From the IMG/VR virus record IMGVR_UViG_3300025276_000023, positions 1 through 64,000 of that record: 64,000 nucleotides of DNA, one strand, 5' to 3'. Of the stretch, positions 45,711 to 54,567 are shown piece after piece. The translations under genes and the position numbers were made by a program. The stretch comes from a virus. The notes beneath the pieces were generated by a model. The model was not told the DNA's origin and made no database searches. It saw only the letters and a list, made by a program, of their open reading frames with translations. Position 1 is the first letter of the stretch; the number at the start of each line of letters is the position of its first letter.

Positions 45711-46100
45711 ATGTGCATACTTAGACCAGTAAATGGTCAGGACGATTTAGAATATGTAGTTATCGTAACTCAGTTCACGCAAGAAGAATATGATTCTTTC
45801 TATAAATCTGGTTCAGTTACTTTGTTTATGATCGACTCCATAGAAACATTAAAACTGAAGATAGCTAAAATTTCTAAGATATTGTCAGATTCATTCACTG
45901 CTACATATTTCGGTGCAGATATCTTTCACTATTTACTATTGCTACCTTGTCTAGTGTCTAAAGAAGCAGAGGACCATGAAGCCAGTATAGTTAACATGAC
46001 TGTTATGTTTTTAGATTCTGTGCTGAGAATAAGAGTGTCCCATAACGATGAAGAATACCAAGACATGACTGTCCATACAAGAACCAAAACACTACACTAA
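45711..46100 (+). CDS. Hypothetical protein, 129 aa
   Basis: The ATG follows an ACTAAGGA SD 8 bases upstream. Soluble, mixed; a helical middle and basic C-terminus. First of a cluster of four (45711-47494). Function unknown. Confidence 0.76.
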   Translation: MCILRPVNGQDDLEYVVIVTQFTQEEYDSFYKSGSVTLFMIDSIETLKLKIAKISKILSDSFTATYFGADIFHYLLLLPCLVSKEAEDHEASIVNMTVMFLDSVLRIRVSHNDEEYQDMTVHTRTKTLH

Positions 46101-46115
46101 TAAGGAATTGTGTAA

Positions 46116-46568
46116 ATGAGTAAAATTTCTGATAGTTACATTCTATCAAAACTCCACCTCAATAAACATAAAAAGAAACTTGACAAAGAATCTTATCCTT
46201 TCAAAGGAACCGTCAAGTTATTAATAGAAGATATTTTTGAAGGTAGTTCTACTAAATTCACAGATCGTTTAAATGAATACATCGCTGTTGATCCAGTTCT
46301 GTTTAGTATCTTCTACGCATTCCATTTAATAGGTAGAGAAAATAAATACCTTTTCATGGAAATTCTAATAGAAGCGCGTGAAGATAAGTCCACTTTTAAA
46401 ATGGAGAAGTACCGTAAAGATCATAGAAGTGAAATATCGAAGCTATTAAATAAGTCTGTGTCCGCACTTCATATAGAAGGACTTGGGTTAACTGAAACTC
46501 AAGTCCTAGTAACGTGTATTTCAAAACATGCTAGATACATAATAGAAAAAATAGAAGAGAGAGTTTAA
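46116..46568 (+). CDS. Hypothetical basic helical protein, 150 aa
   Basis: The start has a TAAGGA SD. Helical and Lys-rich in both the N-terminal 30 residues and around residues 85-105. Lies directly upstream of the exonuclease and might assist it, but there is no domain to show this. Confidence 0.77.
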   Translation: MSKISDSYILSKLHLNKHKKKLDKESYPFKGTVKLLIEDIFEGSSTKFTDRLNEYIAVDPVLFSIFYAFHLIGRENKYLFMEILIEAREDKSTFKMEKYRKDHRSEISKLLNKSVSALHIEGLGLTETQVLVTCISKHARYIIEKIEERV

Positions 46569-46571
46569 GTT

Positions 46572-47309
46572 ATGAAGAAGTTAGTCATCTCACTTGACAT
46601 GGAAACAAACAATCACAACAAGCCTCGTTTAGATATAGGCGGTAACGTTGAGATAGGTGTTTTAAAAACAGCGCTATTGGAAATAGGCTTTATAGTTTAT
46701 GAACAAGAAATACAAAACGGTAAAGTAACACTTACTGAAGTATTGCGCCATCAGTCTTATATATATAACCCCGCTCCAGCAGTATGGGTAGAAGCTCCTC
46801 CAATCGTTCTAGAGTTACATACCAAGTCTGGTTTCAAGCCATTGTACGATCAGTTCGTTAAAGACTGTGAATATAACTCAGTTGCTAAAAACACATACAG
46901 CGAACAAGTAGTTGATGAGTATGCTGCTGCTATATTAGAAGATTTGTTACGTACTAAATATCCTAAGTTATTTGATCGTGCCCTATACGAATCAGGTAAT
47001 CTCCACGCACTGACTGTCGTCGGTAAAAACGTCCAGTTCGATATCGGTTTCATGAATACAAGATTGCCTAGAACAGCGATGTTCTTTAACTATCAGGTAA
47101 TCGATGTGTCTATGATGCGTAACATGCTCAGATCTTTGGGTAACGATAAGCTAAAAGGAATCAGTAAAACTAAATCTACTCACTTTGCAATAGATGACTG
47201 TGAATCGGCTACAGCTGACTATAAAGCTACCTTAGAAGTCTTCTTAGAGAAATTCCCTGATACTGTGGAATATTTCCAACAATACAAACAGAACCAGGAA
47301 CCGCTATGA
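46572..47309 (+). CDS. DEDDh-family 3'-5' exonuclease, 245 aa
   Basis: RNase T/DnaQ-type exonuclease fold. Motif I is SLDMETNNHN (D9, E11). Motif II is NVQFDIGFMNTRL (D157) and motif III HFAIDDCESATADY (H204, D208/D209), the HxAxxD form of DEDDh enzymes. It may degrade RNA or DNA ends, process phage transcripts, or proofread; the substrate is not told by the sequence. The next gene overlaps its stop by 4 bases. Confidence 0.92.
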   Translation: MKKLVISLDMETNNHNKPRLDIGGNVEIGVLKTALLEIGFIVYEQEIQNGKVTLTEVLRHQSYIYNPAPAVWVEAPPIVLELHTKSGFKPLYDQFVKDCEYNSVAKNTYSEQVVDEYAAAILEDLLRTKYPKLFDRALYESGNLHALTVVGKNVQFDIGFMNTRLPRTAMFFNYQVIDVSMMRNMLRSLGNDKLKGISKTKSTHFAIDDCESATADYKATLEVFLEKFPDTVEYFQQYKQNQEPL

Positions 47310-47494
47310 GAAATTTCGAATATCGCCTTCACCATGCAAGTGGTCGAGTTACTAAGATCGTTTTACTTGGCAACACTAAACGTGAAGCAGAAGATAAGAT
47401 TAAAAAGTTTCATCCTAAAATAGCAGAAAGTAAAAGCTATTGTTTCTTAGGTGAAATAACACTTCAGTATTCGACACAGTCTCGTCGTCGTTAA
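47306..47494 (+). CDS. Small basic protein, 62 aa
   Basis: Coupled by ATGA overlap to the exonuclease. Very basic (Lys/Arg in REAEDKIKKFHPK and SRRR at the C-terminus). Nucleic-acid contact or an accessory role with the exonuclease is possible. Ends before terminator 47506. Confidence 0.75.
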   Translation: MRNFEYRLHHASGRVTKIVLLGNTKREAEDKIKKFHPKIAESKSYCFLGEITLQYSTQSRRR

Positions 47495-47505
47495 ACTAAA
47501 CTCTT

Positions 47506-47537
47506 TAAAGGAAGGCGAGTTGTCTTCCTTTATGTTT
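47506..47537 (+). terminator. Terminator, stem followed by TATGTTT
   Basis: A 9-bp stem TAAAGGAAG / CTTCCTTTA with a 9-base loop is followed by TATGTTT overlapping its end. Confidence 0.78.
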
Positions 47538-47553
47538 GCTATAGGAGCAGAAT

Positions 47554-48189
47554 ATGAAATTTGAAGTAAGCGATACAGAAGGAGAGTTGGCTGTAACATT
47601 TGAATTAACGTTACCTCAAAATCCTAATTTAGATGTTGTTGTAAAGAGACGTATTAAAACCCTCACAGAGCTTCTAGGAGCTACTGTACGCTTCCCATAC
47701 TTCGATACTGGTACAACTGAGTTAGTTATACCTACCGACTGGTTACGACGCTATTCAGAGTACATTGAGATTCTAGTACTTAACTGCTGTGATTTTAAAT
47801 CAGTAGATGGTGAGTTCATTAGATTGAACAATCCAGAATTACAAACTCTCCAATTCCTGATGAAGAGCGATGTTCCTAGGAGTTGTCTTAACACGGAATA
47901 CTTAAGAGATAACGGGTTCTTTATCGTAGGTTTCTCAGAAGATACTATAAGCCCTCATATGTACACACTAAGGAACGATAACGTATTACATAGAGCGTAT
48001 GTATTCGAAGAAGGTGGCGTTACTTACATTGGCTTTAAGGAAGTTGTATCGTTGTCTATAGAACCGAGTATGTCTAATTTCTTTAACCATCGTGAGTTGG
48101 TTGATTTATTAGAACAAGCTACTGGTAGGAGTTATTACCCTAAGTCATTTCCTAATGGCTACCTTACAGCATTAGAATTGTTTTACTAA
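47554..48189 (+). CDS. Hypothetical protein, 211 aa
   Basis: The start has a TAGGAG SD. Soluble, mixed; beta-rich N-terminal 90 residues, helical in places. No family recognised. A one-gene unit between the terminator at 47506 and the structured intergenic region at 48190. Confidence 0.78.
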   Translation: MKFEVSDTEGELAVTFELTLPQNPNLDVVVKRRIKTLTELLGATVRFPYFDTGTTELVIPTDWLRRYSEYIEILVLNCCDFKSVDGEFIRLNNPELQTLQFLMKSDVPRSCLNTEYLRDNGFFIVGFSEDTISPHMYTLRNDNVLHRAYVFEEGGVTYIGFKEVVSLSIEPSMSNFFNHRELVDLLEQATGRSYYPKSFPNGYLTALELFY

Positions 48190-48320
48190 AAAGTATTATT
48201 TTACACACCCTCGATATAGTTTGAGGAATTTATTTCTCCCCATTGTTTGTCAAAACAATGGTAGAGGGAGGAGCGAAGCGACAACAACAGAACTAAGTTA
48301 ACACTTAGAAGGAAAGAGTT
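48190..48320 (+). other. Structured intergenic leader with hairpin and AT-rich element
   Basis: This 131-base gap holds TCGATATAGTTTGAGG (48211-48226), a loose match to the TATAT-type promoter, then a 9-bp stem CCATTGTTT / AAACAATGG (48240-48261, loop GTCA), whose flanks CTCCC and GGGAG can extend it. No T-run follows, so it looks like a 5' leader structure rather than a terminator. Confidence 0.55.
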
Positions 48321-48857
48321 ATGCTAATGATTACATCTGCTAGAGAATTAAATGACATCAATATCCATTTATCTATAGCGAGACAGGTATTGAAACTATA
48401 CCTTACTGATCACAATGCCCATGCGTTATATGGTAATCTAGCTTACAGTTTAGCTAAGATGGAATTCCCTCCAATCAATAAAGAACAAGGGAAGAGTAAA
48501 TTCCTAACAGAAGAAGAACGTTCAGGTTTTAAAGAAGCCGAAGGGTATACGTTAGATATGTTTAAATCTCACTATACTGGCACTGTAGGTCCAAACGCTA
48601 TGTACAGTTATATCGGTACCTATGTCATTACAGATATGTTACTCATGGACTATTGGAATAACCCAGTAACAGGTGAAGGGTTAGCTAGTTACATACAGGA
48701 TACATTTTCATTGTCTACAACAAACTATGGTGATGTATTAGACGAGCAACATGAGAGTATTAAATTTGCTATTGCGAATGACAATACTTCATTCACTATA
48801 TACGAGCCATTGAAGTATTTTATCAATGGGCTAATAAAAGAAATTAGAGGGAAGTAA
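48321..48857 (+). CDS. Hypothetical protein, 178 aa
   Basis: The start has an AGAAGGAA SD. Helical, acidic N-terminal half. No motif recognised. First of a tightly packed run of seven genes up to 52166, spaced by one or two bases or overlapping, that ends at terminator 52173. Confidence 0.78.
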   Translation: MLMITSARELNDINIHLSIARQVLKLYLTDHNAHALYGNLAYSLAKMEFPPINKEQGKSKFLTEEERSGFKEAEGYTLDMFKSHYTGTVGPNAMYSYIGTYVITDMLLMDYWNNPVTGEGLASYIQDTFSLSTTNYGDVLDEQHESIKFAIANDNTSFTIYEPLKYFINGLIKEIRGK

Positions 48858-48858
48858 T

Positions 48859-49578
48859 ATGTATCAGATAGGTGAGAGAACAGCAGGTGCGTATGTTCAA
48901 ACTTTGCAAGAGAAAATTAAATATCTTAAAGCAGCTAAAGAAGAACCGTTCGTTATTGAGCCGCATTTCAAAAAGATCTGGAGCGAGATGCAAACGCTTG
49001 TGCCGTATCTTAAGATGATTTCATCTTTCTCTAAGCGTTACTGTGGGTTTGTCGAGTACGGCTTCCCTAGCACGTTAGAGAGATCAGAATGGGTAGGTTA
49101 TTGCAATACAGCAGATGAGGGTTACGGCTTTCCATTTGCAGATGGACCAGCGAGACGAAGCGCAGGGGTTTATATTAAAGTACTGATGAGTAAGATCGAG
49201 CAAAGAACCAATTTAAGATTTCCAGTAAAATGGGGAGATAGAAAGTGGGTATATGAAGATCTATACTTCGATGTTTCTAGTGACTTTAAATACACCTATG
49301 AAAAGTTCTTAGAAGATAGCGACTTAAAGGACGAAGCAACCGCAACCATCCTTTATGATTTCATATTAAAGAATTCGTGGGAAGAGGATTACGTTAAAAC
49401 CCTAGAGCAGGTAAATAAATTCACCCTTGATATCATGAATGAAGACGATATAGACAGAAAGATTATGCGCATTGAGAACATGATTTCAATCTTTAAGCGA
49501 ATGAACAAAATAAGAGCAATGTCAGTAACACTTACTGCTGACCTTGCTAAAGAACTTGAGGGATTTATAAATGACTAG
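48859..49578 (+). CDS. Hypothetical protein, 239 aa
   Basis: The start has an AGGGAAG SD. An aromatic/Gly-rich segment CGFVEYGFPSTLERSEWVGY lies at residues 55-74. The C-terminal 120 residues are helical. No family recognised. Overlaps the next gene by 8 bases. Confidence 0.78.
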   Translation: MYQIGERTAGAYVQTLQEKIKYLKAAKEEPFVIEPHFKKIWSEMQTLVPYLKMISSFSKRYCGFVEYGFPSTLERSEWVGYCNTADEGYGFPFADGPARRSAGVYIKVLMSKIEQRTNLRFPVKWGDRKWVYEDLYFDVSSDFKYTYEKFLEDSDLKDEATATILYDFILKNSWEEDYVKTLEQVNKFTLDIMNEDDIDRKIMRIENMISIFKRMNKIRAMSVTLTADLAKELEGFIND

Positions 49579-49870
49579 ACTATTAGATAAATTTGCATTC
49601 TTTACAGGCAAGGCTGTAGAGTCCGTAGAAGCCATGGAAAATAAAAAGGTAATAGAAGCTATCTTAATTGAATCGGAGACGGTGGGAGAACGTACAGCGC
49701 TTTCTTGTTCTATTAACTTCCAACATCGAATCAATGTAGCTATAAACGATGCCTTGCGTTTAAACTGTATTGAAAAAGGGGATAGTAAACATCTTGCATT
49801 GATAGAGATGAGAGATAGAGTACTGGATTTGGAAACCGATTACTTCTTAAGCAACGTAAAGGACTTTTAA
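49571..49870 (+). CDS. Hypothetical helical protein, 99 aa, paralog of the gene at 50491
   Basis: The start has a GAGGGA SD. All-helical. Residues about 50-90 (INVAINDALRLNCIEKGDSKHLALIEM) align with a stretch in the 102-aa protein encoded at 50491, so the two are likely paralogs. The unit is expressed with neighbours. Function unknown. Confidence 0.76.
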   Translation: MTRLLDKFAFFTGKAVESVEAMENKKVIEAILIESETVGERTALSCSINFQHRINVAINDALRLNCIEKGDSKHLALIEMRDRVLDLETDYFLSNVKDF

Positions 49871-49871
49871 A

Positions 49872-50507
49872 ATGGAACTGATCTTTACACCAGAAGAGTT
49901 AGACAACTTGCTAGATAAGGTTATGCTATCTGTCTTTTCAATCTATACTCGCAACAGAGAACAGCCCAAGGTAAGTGATTATGGTTTTGCTATAGATCAG
50001 TTAACTAAACTCACTAAGAAAGTTACACCTTATCTATTACAGTTACATTGGTATCAGAACACGGCATGTAACAATGCTAACTCGTATGCAGAATGTCATG
50101 AACATATGAAATCAGAAATTGAAAACATAATAGACATGGACATCATTTGCTATACAGGTAAGTTCTTTAAGCAAAAACCTGAACATATGTATCGCATAAT
50201 GGGCTTTGGTTTATACCCAAGAACTCATAGTGAATTCAGTAAAGAAAAAATGCTTTCTTTATTTGAAAATCATACGGCTATACCAGAAACAGTATTTGAT
50301 AAAGTAATGTGTGCGAACGTACCAGCCGACGAATGGGTTGACGATAAAGTAATCGATGCAATGGGGGCTGTTAAATTATTTGACCTAGCTCCAATAGAGG
50401 AACTAGTTAAAAGACTTGAGAAGTTAAGAGAGTTTAACGTTTCAATAAAACTAGACGAAGAGTCCATTAATTTAATTAAAGGAGCGTTGGATGAAATCAG
50501 TAATTGA
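49872..50507 (+). CDS. Hypothetical protein, 211 aa
   Basis: Starts one base after the previous stop, with weak SD. Largely helical; several Cys and His in CNNANSYAECHEH (near residue 68) could coordinate metal, but no known motif fits. It overlaps the next gene by 17 bases, so expression is coupled. Confidence 0.76.
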   Translation: MELIFTPEELDNLLDKVMLSVFSIYTRNREQPKVSDYGFAIDQLTKLTKKVTPYLLQLHWYQNTACNNANSYAECHEHMKSEIENIIDMDIICYTGKFFKQKPEHMYRIMGFGLYPRTHSEFSKEKMLSLFENHTAIPETVFDKVMCANVPADEWVDDKVIDAMGAVKLFDLAPIEELVKRLEKLREFNVSIKLDEESINLIKGALDEISN

Positions 50508-50799
50508 TAATATTAAAAGTCCTCTTTTATTTAACCATGAATTTAAACATGTTTTAGAGAAGCTACGAGATTCACTTAACTGGGCAGCTAACTATGAGGT
50601 AGATGAAACGGGTTCTTATTTTTCAGATATGATAACCAATGTAATGACTTTGTTCCAAGGTAGAATAAACGATGCTGTAGAAGCAGGATGTTTCAATGAA
50701 CAAGACGGTACCTATCTCGCCGTTAGAAAAGAATTCAACGATTCACTAAAACGTATCATCTCAGACTTACTGAAAAAAATACATGATGAAAATAAATGA
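50491..50799 (+). CDS. Hypothetical helical protein, 102 aa, paralog of the gene at 49571
   Basis: The start has an AAAGGAG SD. Helical. Residues about 55-85 (GRINDAVEAGCFNEQDGTYLAV) resemble the 99-aa protein at 49571. It overlaps the previous gene by 17 bases and the next by 17. Confidence 0.76.
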   Translation: MKSVIDNIKSPLLFNHEFKHVLEKLRDSLNWAANYEVDETGSYFSDMITNVMTLFQGRINDAVEAGCFNEQDGTYLAVRKEFNDSLKRIISDLLKKIHDENK

Positions 50800-51106
50800 A
50801 CTAATGTGCACACTGAATGCTAAAGCAGAGAAGTGTGCTTTTTTTAAAAATAGCAAAGCTGAATGCTTAAAAGCGTTAGAAGTTACATTCGGATGCAATA
50901 GTATAATAGCTAAGACTATTTTTGAATGCTTTTATAAAACTTACTATCTAGAAATAGATGAACTAAATAAACTTATCTCATATACGCTGAATATACAAGC
51001 ACGTGAGATAGTACACTATTACGATGAGGATTTCGAGAAGCTACCAGATAAACAACAAGTACTATTCTTGTTATACGTAGCACTGGAATCTAATCTAGGA
51101 AAATAA
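50783..51106 (+). CDS. Hypothetical protein, 107 aa
   Basis: The start overlaps the previous gene; SD is weak. Acidic with several Cys; helical. No family recognised. Sits next to the 352-aa protein. Confidence 0.73.
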   Translation: MMKINELMCTLNAKAEKCAFFKNSKAECLKALEVTFGCNSIIAKTIFECFYKTYYLEIDELNKLISYTLNIQAREIVHYYDEDFEKLPDKQQVLFLLYVALESNLGK

Positions 51107-51107
51107 C

Positions 51108-52166
51108 ATGACTACTTTAAATACATCAAGAATTATCTTCAACCTATATGCCAAGCGCCTGGTTGCCAATTACGGCACAATGTCAGAACACATTGGCTCT
51201 TTAACCGAAGAAGAACGTTACGATGCACTGCACTCAGAGATTATGGGCAAACATAAAACGTTACGTTACATTCGCAACTTAGTAAACGCGGAAGTTAAAT
51301 CTCACTACCCACGTTGGTTAGATCTAGCTGATGACAGTGAGCTTAACAATGAAGAACTTAAAAGTACTTATCTTTATTATCTAACCACGCAAGATCCAGA
51401 GTTTTCAATTGATCTTAGAAACGAGCGTCGTAAGTTTATAAACGATAGAGAGATGGCTAGCATTGTAGATAACATGACGGGTTTACGTTTACCTAAGAAC
51501 AATGTATCGGCAAGCAATGCTTTATATGACTACGCAATGATAATCAGCGAGCTAGATGTATTAGCAGCAGGTGAATCATATCGTGGCAATGCATCTCTTA
51601 TAGATTCTGCTCAGGCAATGTTTAACAACATGAGTACTGAAGATCCATTAGTGAGTGCCGTTCCATTACCTTTAAAACGTCACTTTAATAAAGACATGTC
51701 TTATTTTGAAATAGATAAGAGTAAACTGTCTAAAGTCAAATGTCGTCTAGAAGGTAGTTTTGCAACGGTTAAGAAAGGAACCGATAAAATGATTGGACGT
51801 CCTCACAACAAGGGACATACATTCGTAATTAAAGATATTCATTTCGTAATTGTTAATGAAAAACCAGAAGGTAGTCTGATTGAAGCTGACGATATTCGTA
51901 TTGTTAGAAAATCATTACATGCAACCATGGGTATTCCTGGTAAGAACCTAGCTCCTTGCATGGCTATCTTATTTTCTGATTCAGAAATAGCAGTTAAATC
52001 GACAGCAGCTGAAGTTGAAGAAAACTACTTAGCATTGGTTGAATACGTATTGGGATTACGTGAGATCTCTGACGTAAAAACAGATACCCCATTCGGTAGA
52101 GTAAGAGCTCGTTTTACTAATAAACGTTTATTACCTTACTTTGATTTTTACGCACGGTGCATCTAA
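51108..52166 (+). CDS. Hypothetical protein, 352 aa
   Basis: The start has an AGGAAA SD. Largest protein of the unit. The N-terminal 120 residues are helical; the rest is mixed, with strand-rich part near 240-270 (GHTFVIKDIHFVIVNE). No motif recognised. Ends at a strong terminator. Confidence 0.8.
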   Translation: MTTLNTSRIIFNLYAKRLVANYGTMSEHIGSLTEEERYDALHSEIMGKHKTLRYIRNLVNAEVKSHYPRWLDLADDSELNNEELKSTYLYYLTTQDPEFSIDLRNERRKFINDREMASIVDNMTGLRLPKNNVSASNALYDYAMIISELDVLAAGESYRGNASLIDSAQAMFNNMSTEDPLVSAVPLPLKRHFNKDMSYFEIDKSKLSKVKCRLEGSFATVKKGTDKMIGRPHNKGHTFVIKDIHFVIVNEKPEGSLIEADDIRIVRKSLHATMGIPGKNLAPCMAILFSDSEIAVKSTAAEVEENYLALVEYVLGLREISDVKTDTPFGRVRARFTNKRLLPYFDFYARCI

Positions 52167-52172
52167 ACTACT

Positions 52173-52202
52173 ATGACTCTACTCCGGTAGAGTCATTTAT
52201 TT
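52173..52202 (+). terminator. Hairpin terminator
   Basis: A perfect 10-bp stem ATGACTCTAC / GTAGAGTCAT with a TCCG tetraloop is followed by TTATTT. Confidence 0.85.
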
Positions 52203-52213
52203 AAGGAAAGATT

Positions 52214-52876
52214 ATGGAAATGTCAGTTACCATCAATAAAAAATATGTAGAGAATTTCATTGACTTGCTAACTCGTGAAATGGAATCACATGAAGAAGTT
52301 CCTAGTATATCACCTCTTGAGTACTATGCTGTTATACGTAAATCTCTAGAAGAGAAATTCATTGCTTTAAGTAATTTCAATAACAGTATGCGAATGTTTG
52401 AAAGATCCATTCCTTCTGATCTGACGGACGAAACATATGTAGTCAGACGAATTGAAGATATGTTGACTAAGAAAACCGGTTTGATACTAAATAAAGACAA
52501 ACCGGCAGGTGAACTTTCTACTTTAAAGCTCAATGGTAATTTTTACACAGTACCCGATTCAGCAGCCATTAGTCTTCCATCATTCCTAGAGTCGGCTAAA
52601 GAAGTTATACCGTATAAGAATTGTTCTCTAGAAAGTATCTACGAATACACTAAAGATACATTCGAAGCTTTTCTACTTAGACCTAACGCAACACATGCAG
52701 AGTTTAAAGCCTCGGAGTCTAAGATTAGCATTCTACCTTATCTAAACAACAGTACTAACTTCTTTGACGTTGAACGTCTTAAAGAACTTAAAGATATGTT
52801 ATTAGTTGGTTTAGATGAGGCGATTGAAACAATTACTTTACCTAGAACTGTTTACATGGAGCTCAGAGACCTATGA
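52214..52876 (+). CDS. Hypothetical protein, 220 aa
   Basis: The start has a TAAGGAA SD. Soluble, mainly helical, with VRRIEDMLTKKTGLILNKD near residue 80, faintly like the Y-x-I-x-L-x-x-D modules of the virion-associated proteins. The next gene overlaps by 4 bases. No promoter element is visible between the terminator and the start. Confidence 0.77.
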   Translation: MEMSVTINKKYVENFIDLLTREMESHEEVPSISPLEYYAVIRKSLEEKFIALSNFNNSMRMFERSIPSDLTDETYVVRRIEDMLTKKTGLILNKDKPAGELSTLKLNGNFYTVPDSAAISLPSFLESAKEVIPYKNCSLESIYEYTKDTFEAFLLRPNATHAEFKASESKISILPYLNNSTNFFDVERLKELKDMLLVGLDEAIETITLPRTVYMELRDL

Positions 52877-53202
52877 GTCATATAAAAGAAGTGACTTCTC
52901 TTTTAAGAGAAATAGATGCCTTAGTACAGAGTAAGTCTAAAATGCGTCGTAACGTAGACGATATTGAATTATGGCAGCCGTTGATGAATGTGGATTACTA
53001 CCAGGTTAATGGTGAACATCAGCTAGTAGATTTCTTAGCTGAACTCAATGCGGCTTATTACGCATTCTTATCTAGCACCTATATTAAAACTGAAAGGTTT
53101 GGAAAAATCTTAGCTAAGATAAAAGAAATAATTACCTTAGTTATTGAACACGATGCTTACAGTCCCCTGGCTAAACTTAAAGGAAACGTATTACCATGGT
53201 AA
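52873..53202 (+). CDS. Hypothetical protein, 109 aa
   Basis: ATGA coupling with the previous gene. Basic, helical; two or three helices. Overlaps the next gene by 7 bases. Unknown function. Confidence 0.76.
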   Translation: MSHIKEVTSLLREIDALVQSKSKMRRNVDDIELWQPLMNVDYYQVNGEHQLVDFLAELNAAYYAFLSSTYIKTERFGKILAKIKEIITLVIEHDAYSPLAKLKGNVLPW

Positions 53203-53828
53203 ATGAACAATTAGAAATGAGTGAAGCGCAGCTGGTAGACTTGAAGCGCCTGATAACAGAAGAAGGTAAGTTGACTTATGAGTTTTTTAATCTAACTCTA
53301 ACATTTAACTCTCCTATTCTAACAGGTGCTTTAGAGAAGATCATTGAACTGGAAAACATTTCAGTAATAGATGCTGACTATGTTAAGAAAGCGTCGGTGA
53401 TTGAAGAATACTTAGATGATAATTATGGCATCGAAGTAATGAATGGTCAAGTACTGGGTACTGAACATGCGGAAATGATGTCAACTGGTAAAACAACACT
53501 TGCTTTCAAAGACAATGGTTTTTTCTATAACGAGCTTTATAAACAAATACGATCTAAGGTTTGTTATTCTGTTTCGCCAACCGCTCTGTATTATGTTTAC
53601 TTAGCTTTCTTTAAAGAAGCCGTCGTTAAACAAGTGCCTAAGATTGATGTTATCAATTCTAGACATCGCGATTACTTTGAAAAGTCATTTGCTGAGCTAA
53701 CAGGGGTAATGATACTTGAACTAGATAAACATTATGAAGGTATAGCTTATAGAGATTTGAAGACAGAAGAAGATCGGATGATCAAAGAAGTCATCCAGTT
53801 ATATAAAGAAAACAACGGGACCCTATAG
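53196..53828 (+). CDS. Hypothetical protein, 210 aa
   Basis: An AAAGGA SD lies about 11 bases upstream. Acidic, mainly helical; the segment EEYLDDNYGIEVMNGQVLG (around residue 70) resembles the modules at 8075/19660/23547. Overlaps the next gene's GTG start by one base. Confidence 0.76.
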   Translation: MVNEQLEMSEAQLVDLKRLITEEGKLTYEFFNLTLTFNSPILTGALEKIIELENISVIDADYVKKASVIEEYLDDNYGIEVMNGQVLGTEHAEMMSTGKTTLAFKDNGFFYNELYKQIRSKVCYSVSPTALYYVYLAFFKEAVVKQVPKIDVINSRHRDYFEKSFAELTGVMILELDKHYEGIAYRDLKTEEDRMIKEVIQLYKENNGTL

Positions 53829-54217
53829 TGAAGATTTTATACCTATTAATAATTGCCATCTTAGCATCTGTAAGTTACGATTATTATACTCGTTACAATG
53901 AACTGTACGACAATGACATCATACGTTTCTATATAACGTATGACATTATCTCAGTGGAAGACTGTAATGAGAAAGGCTGTGAGGCGATTGTACAGCAGTC
54001 AGGAGAAAATAAACAAGAGTTACTTTTTATCAAAAGTCTATCTTCCATGCCTTTTATTATACGCAAGCCTGTCGTGCGTCAATGTAGCAATGTAATCTCC
54101 ACTAAAGTAGTGACGTGTGAAAAAGACTTACGTTCTCTAGAAGACCTAGAACTTAAGTATGCTAAACATAAAGACTGGGATCTTCGCCCAGCCGCTTCTC
54201 AGATAATTTATCAATAA
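53828..54217 (+). CDS. Single-pass membrane or exported protein, 129 aa
   Basis: GTG start overlapping the previous stop. N-terminal hydrophobic segment (about residues 3-16, ILYLLIIAILASV) followed by a soluble, Cys-containing domain with paired Cys (CNEKGCE and later CSNVIS, CEK). A signal anchor or uncleaved signal peptide is likely, giving an inner-membrane protein with a periplasmic domain that could hold disulfides. Confidence 0.76.
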   Translation: MKILYLLIIAILASVSYDYYTRYNELYDNDIIRFYITYDIISVEDCNEKGCEAIVQQSGENKQELLFIKSLSSMPFIIRKPVVRQCSNVISTKVVTCEKDLRSLEDLELKYAKHKDWDLRPAASQIIYQ

Positions 54218-54228
54218 GGAATAGAAAG

Positions 54229-54567
54229 ATGGAAACAGAACAACAGAAGATTCTCCGTTTGCTAGGTGTGAGCGCAACATCATTTTATACAGATGAATAT
54301 CAGCGTATCTTCACCACCTTATCAAATAGTAATGTTGATGTGGTGTTCTCAAATGAACATCAAGGGTTGGGTAATCGTGAGAACTGCATAAATAAAGGCT
54401 TTGCTTACGTACAGCTACATTACTTATTTTCATTAGTGATCAATGAACAGTTCATTGAAGAAAATGCAATAGAATACATTAATTGTGAAAGAGAGTCGTT
54501 CACAATTGCTCTTGTGTTCAATGGTCAGTATGTGACCGTAACATTTAAAGCAAATGTCGACTCCTGA
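54229..54567 (+). CDS. Hypothetical protein, 112 aa
   Basis: The start has a TAAGGA SD. Soluble, mixed; a Cys/Arg-rich middle. Overlaps the next gene by 14 bases. No motif recognised. Confidence 0.76.
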   Translation: METEQQKILRLLGVSATSFYTDEYQRIFTTLSNSNVDVVFSNEHQGLGNRENCINKGFAYVQLHYLFSLVINEQFIEENAIEYINCERESFTIALVFNGQYVTVTFKANVDS

